Shown piece by piece: positions 60,990-64,000 of a DNA stretch of 64,000 nucleotides; positions within the stretch are counted from its first letter, which is position 1; each line of letters opens with the position of its first letter. The stretch comes from Buchnera aphidicola (Aphis aurantii) (lineage in GTDB: Bacteria > Pseudomonadota > Gammaproteobacteria > Enterobacterales > Enterobacteriaceae), in assembly GCF_039388985.1 (NCBI RefSeq), contig NZ_CP135021.1, positions 372,001-436,000 of the forward strand, in the 5' to 3' direction. The notes beneath the pieces are model-generated. The model had not been told where the DNA came from. It was given only the letters and a program-made list of their open reading frames with translations, and made no database searches. The position numbers and the translations under genes were made by a program.

Positions 60990-63623
60990 ATGAAAAAAAC
61001 AACAAATGAAATACGACAAAAATTTTTAGAATTTTTTCAAGAAAAAGGACACACTATTCTTCCAAGTAGTTCTTTAATTCCTAAAGATGATTCTACATTA
61101 CTATTTACTAATGCAGGAATGAATCAATTTAAAAATTTTTTTTTAAATCCAAAAAAAAAAAAATATTCTCGCGTTACTACTGCACAACGTTGTTTAAGAA
61201 CAGGAGGAAAACATAATGATTTAGAAAACGTAGGATATACTGAAAGACATCATACATTTTTTGAAATGCTTGGTAATTTTAGTTTTAATGATTATTTTAA
61301 AAAAGAAGCTATTACATATGCATGGGAATTATTAACATCTGCAAAATGGTTTAATATTAATCAAAATAAACTATGGATTTCAGTATATGAAAACGATGAA
61401 GAAACATATAAAATATGGATTGATATTATCAAAATTTCTCCTCAACATATTATTAAAATAGGTGATAAAAATAATTCCAAATATAATTCTGAAAATTTTT
61501 GGCAAATGGGTGACACTGGACCATGTGGTCCATGTACTGAAATATTTTATAATTATGATATAAAAAACCATCATGATTTTAGTGATTTTTTAAAAAATAA
61601 AAACGAATATTTTATTGAAATATGGAATATCGTTTTTATAGAATACAATCGTATTTCTTCAAAAAGCATTATTCCACTTGAATATAAATCAATAGATACA
61701 GGAATGGGATTGGAAAGAATTTCTTCTGTTTTACAAGATGTAAATTCAAATTACAAAACCGATGTATTTCAAAAATTAATCCAAAATATTGCTTCTTTTA
61801 GTAAAACAAAAAATTTAAACAATATATCTTTAAAAATAATTTCAGATCATATTAGATCTTGTATATTTCTTATTTATGAAAATGTTATCCCATCCAATGA
61901 ACATAGAGGTTATATTTTAAGAAGAATTATCAGAAGAATGTTAAGACACGCTTATAAAATTGGAATAAAAAAAAATTTTTTTCATAAAATTGTTCCGTAT
62001 TTTATTGAAAATATAAGTGAAAATTTTAATTTTATAAAAGAAAAAGAAAAACAAATCAAAGAAACACTAAAAACTGAAGAAATTCAGTTTTCTGAAACTC
62101 TAGAAAAAGGATTAAAAATATTAAATATAGAAATAAAAAAAATATCTAATCAAAAAATTTCTGGAAAAACTATTTTTTATCTTTATGATACATTTGGTTT
62201 TCCTGTGGATTTAACACTGGATGTTTGTCGTGAAAAAGGAATAAAAGTAAATCTTGATGGCTATTATTTAGAAAGAGAAAAACAAAAAAAACACTCTAAA
62301 ATAGGAAGCAAATTTTATACAAATTATAATCAAATAATAAATATTAATGATCATTGCACTTTTGAAGGTTATAAAAAAAACACAATAAAAGCATTAATAA
62401 AACAGATTTATATCAATGAAAAATTAACTTCATCAATTTTAGAAGGTGAAAGTGGCATTATTTTTCTTGATAAAACATGTTTTTATCCAGAATCTGGAGG
62501 ACAAGTAGGTGATATCGGTAAATTGTATTATAAAAAATCACACTTTATAGTTAAAGATACAAAAAAATATGGAAATACAATTGGACATATTGGAACATTA
62601 ATTAAAGGTAAGTTTAAAATTAATGATTTTTTATATACAAAAATTGACACACTCTATCGTAAAAATATTCAAATAAATCATTCTGCCACTCATTTACTGC
62701 ATTCTGCATTGCGGAAGATATTAGGAAATATAGTGACTCAAAAAGGATCGTTAGTCACGCACACACGTCTAAGATTCGATTTTTCTTACCCTAAAAATAT
62801 TAGTTTTTATGATATACAAAAAATTGAACAAGTTGTAAATGCAGAAATATATAAAAATAATTTAATTAAAGTTCAATATTGTAGTTTAGAAGAAGCGAAA
62901 AAGAAAAAAGCAATAGCATTATTCGAAAGTAAATATAATTCTATTGTTCGTGTTATATCGATTAAAAATTTTTCTATAGAGCTTTGCGGAGGAACACATA
63001 CTAAAAGAACTGGAGATATTGGACTATTCAAAATTACTGATCAATCAAGTATATCATCTGGTATTAAAAGAATAGAAGCTATTACAAACTCTCAATCAAT
63101 AAATCTTTTGCATATTCAAGAAAATAAATTAAAAGATATCTCTACTTTATTAAAAGCTAACAGTGTGAATTTTAAAAATAAAATAGAGAAATTAATAACA
63201 AAAGTTAAAGATTTAGAAATACAAGTAAATATTTTACAAAAAAAAGAAAATATACATCAAATCAAAAAAATTACTGAAAAAATTGAAGATATAAAAGGAG
63301 TAAAATTATTAATTAATATATTTCAAAAATATGATTATAAATCATTAAAGTTAATAATAGACCAATTAAAAAAAGATTTTAAAAGTATAATTATTATATT
63401 TATAAATAAAAATAATAATCATTTTAATATAATTGCTGGAGTGACTAAAAATCTAACTAATTTTCTCACTGCATTAGAAATTATTAAAATTTTTACTCAA
63501 CTTTCCAATGGAAAAGGAGGGGGAAAAGATGAAATCGCTGAGGGTTCTAGTGTTAATACAATGAATTTATCTAAAATTTTAAAAATTATTAAATCATGGA
63601 TTAATTCCAAGTTAGAAAATTAA
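60990..63623 (+). CDS. alaS: Alanyl-tRNA synthetase
   Basis: 877 aa (E. coli 876). It is a class II synthetase. The catalytic core starts with IRQKFLEFFQEKGHTILPSS; GDTGPCGPCTEIFY lies near residue 173. The editing domain has the metal ligands HSATHLLHSALRKI near 565 and CGGTHTKRTGDIG near 667. The C-Ala domain ends with GKGGGKDEIAEG. A run of 13 A (61151-61163) encodes PKKKK in frame. csrA follows, as in E. coli (recX and recA lie elsewhere there). Confidence 0.97.
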   Translation: MKKTTNEIRQKFLEFFQEKGHTILPSSSLIPKDDSTLLFTNAGMNQFKNFFLNPKKKKYSRVTTAQRCLRTGGKHNDLENVGYTERHHTFFEMLGNFSFNDYFKKEAITYAWELLTSAKWFNINQNKLWISVYENDEETYKIWIDIIKISPQHIIKIGDKNNSKYNSENFWQMGDTGPCGPCTEIFYNYDIKNHHDFSDFLKNKNEYFIEIWNIVFIEYNRISSKSIIPLEYKSIDTGMGLERISSVLQDVNSNYKTDVFQKLIQNIASFSKTKNLNNISLKIISDHIRSCIFLIYENVIPSNEHRGYILRRIIRRMLRHAYKIGIKKNFFHKIVPYFIENISENFNFIKEKEKQIKETLKTEEIQFSETLEKGLKILNIEIKKISNQKISGKTIFYLYDTFGFPVDLTLDVCREKGIKVNLDGYYLEREKQKKHSKIGSKFYTNYNQIININDHCTFEGYKKNTIKALIKQIYINEKLTSSILEGESGIIFLDKTCFYPESGGQVGDIGKLYYKKSHFIVKDTKKYGNTIGHIGTLIKGKFKINDFLYTKIDTLYRKNIQINHSATHLLHSALRKILGNIVTQKGSLVTHTRLRFDFSYPKNISFYDIQKIEQVVNAEIYKNNLIKVQYCSLEEAKKKKAIALFESKYNSIVRVISIKNFSIELCGGTHTKRTGDIGLFKITDQSSISSGIKRIEAITNSQSINLLHIQENKLKDISTLLKANSVNFKNKIEKLITKVKDLEIQVNILQKKENIHQIKKITEKIEDIKGVKLLINIFQKYDYKSLKLIIDQLKKDFKSIIIIFINKNNNHFNIIAGVTKNLTNFLTALEIIKIFTQLSNGKGGGKDEIAEGSSVNTMNLSKILKIIKSWINSKLEN
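61151..61163 (+). repeat. A13 homopolymer inside alaS
   Basis: Thirteen consecutive A residues within codons for Pro-Lys-Lys-Lys-Lys. It is the longest homopolymer I noticed in a coding region of the window and is in frame. Transcripts are expected to be heterogeneous in length here if polymerase slips. Confidence 0.9.
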
Positions 63624-63713
63624 AACAAAATGATTTCTATTAAAATTATATTAAAAAATAATATACTTCATTTAAAACTACATTCATATATAATGTATAC
63701 ATGATCAACATAG

Positions 63714-63818
63714 TATAATGTTGTATTATTCAAATATTTTGCAGTCTATATCTAGACCTGTATTATTTTAACTCCAGGAATCAGATGGGATGAACTCTTT
63801 TATTTCAAGGAACAAAGA
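63714..63818 (+). promoter_or_regulatory. csrA promoter and leader with GGA motifs
   Basis: A consensus TATAAT lies at 63714-63719 in the 195-base gap after alaS. The leader that follows is less A+T rich than most spacers. It contains GGA triplets at about 63776, 63787 and 63809, the last inside the ribosome binding site CAAGGAAC. CsrA binds GGA motifs, so autoregulation as in E. coli is plausible. Confidence 0.5.
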
Positions 63819-64000
63819 ATGCTTATTCTAACTCGTCGAGTTGGCGAAACATTGATAATTGGTGATGAAATAACTGTAACAGTACTAGGAGTGAAAGGTA
63901 ATCAAGTTCGTATTGGTGTAAATGCCCCTAAAGAAGTTTCAGTGCATCGCGAAGAAATATATCAACGTATTCAAGCGGAAAAAAAACAACAAAAAAACCA
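63819..64000 (+). CDS. csrA: CsrA, RNA-binding global regulator (3' end outside window)
   Basis: 60 codons are present and the frame runs off the window end. [20 protein letters not shown] and [20 protein letters not shown] are nearly identical to E. coli CsrA (61 aa), so only the last few bases are missing. CsrA binds GGA-containing mRNA leaders, often blocking translation. The conservation is among the highest in the window. Confidence 0.97.
   Translation, partial: MLILTRRVGETLIIGDEITVTVLGVKGNQVRIGVNAPKEVSVHREEIYQRIQAEKKQQKN

Overview
The window is a chromosome segment of an aphid endosymbiont of the Buchnera aphidicola type. The base composition is extremely A+T rich and coding strands are full of poly(A) runs and Lys/Asn/Ile codons. 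Gene order is close to that of E. coli with many internal deletions. Nearly every protein is a full-length gammaproteobacterial housekeeping orthologue. There is no insertion sequence, prophage, CRISPR array or other mobile element. Identification as Buchnera rests on this pattern: a hook-basal-body gene set without flgL, a muramidase-less FlgJ, aroQ instead of aroD, and a desensitised pheA. I cannot name the aphid host.

Layout. Bases 1-1921 hold the end of a flagellar operon (flgJ 3' part, flgK), convergent with rne (RNase E). From 5100 to 13280 runs a forward block: rluC, rpmF, fabD-fabG-acpP, tmk-holB, the TatD-family gene, ptsG, hinT, lpoB. It is the E. coli order minus plsX, fabH, fabF, pabC and mltG. 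From 13468 to 17324 on the minus strand lie an OmpF-type porin, asnS and pncB. Forward pyrD, rlmKL and uup follow, then minus-strand trhO, valS and pepA. Bases 28183-31131 carry argI, pyrB-pyrI and ridA (arginine and pyrimidine synthesis). From 31185 to 46883 a long minus-strand block holds deaD, pnp, rpsO, truB, rbfA, infB, nusA, tRNA-Leu(GAG), secG, glmM, ftsH, rlmE and greA. Forward ibaG, murA, rplU, rpmA and obgE meet minus-strand rpsI and rplM. Forward pheA, ffh and the rpsP-rimM-trmD-rplS operon meet minus-strand tldD. The end holds aroQ, fis (minus), rluD (minus), bamD, alaS and the start of csrA.

How the genes work together. Most serve translation, ribosome maturation, RNA decay (RNase E, PNPase and DeaD, all three in this window), cell-envelope upkeep and essential amino acid or nucleotide supply. 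The P-protein (pheA) keeps its catalytic domains but has lost the Phe-sensing motifs, which fits overproduction of phenylalanine for the host.

The most interesting signals concern gene erosion and possible rescue. glmM is split by a one-base frameshift in an A9 run, and trmD has the same kind of defect in an A9 run at its 5' end. Both would be repaired by adding one A, which suggests RNA polymerase slippage as the rescue. rimM, in the same operon as trmD, has no ATG, GTG or TTG at its start. RlmKL has lost the catalytic NPPY motif of its first methyltransferase while the second looks intact. RNase E is mostly low-complexity after its catalytic half but keeps three short conserved islands. Beyond these I see no wholly novel system.
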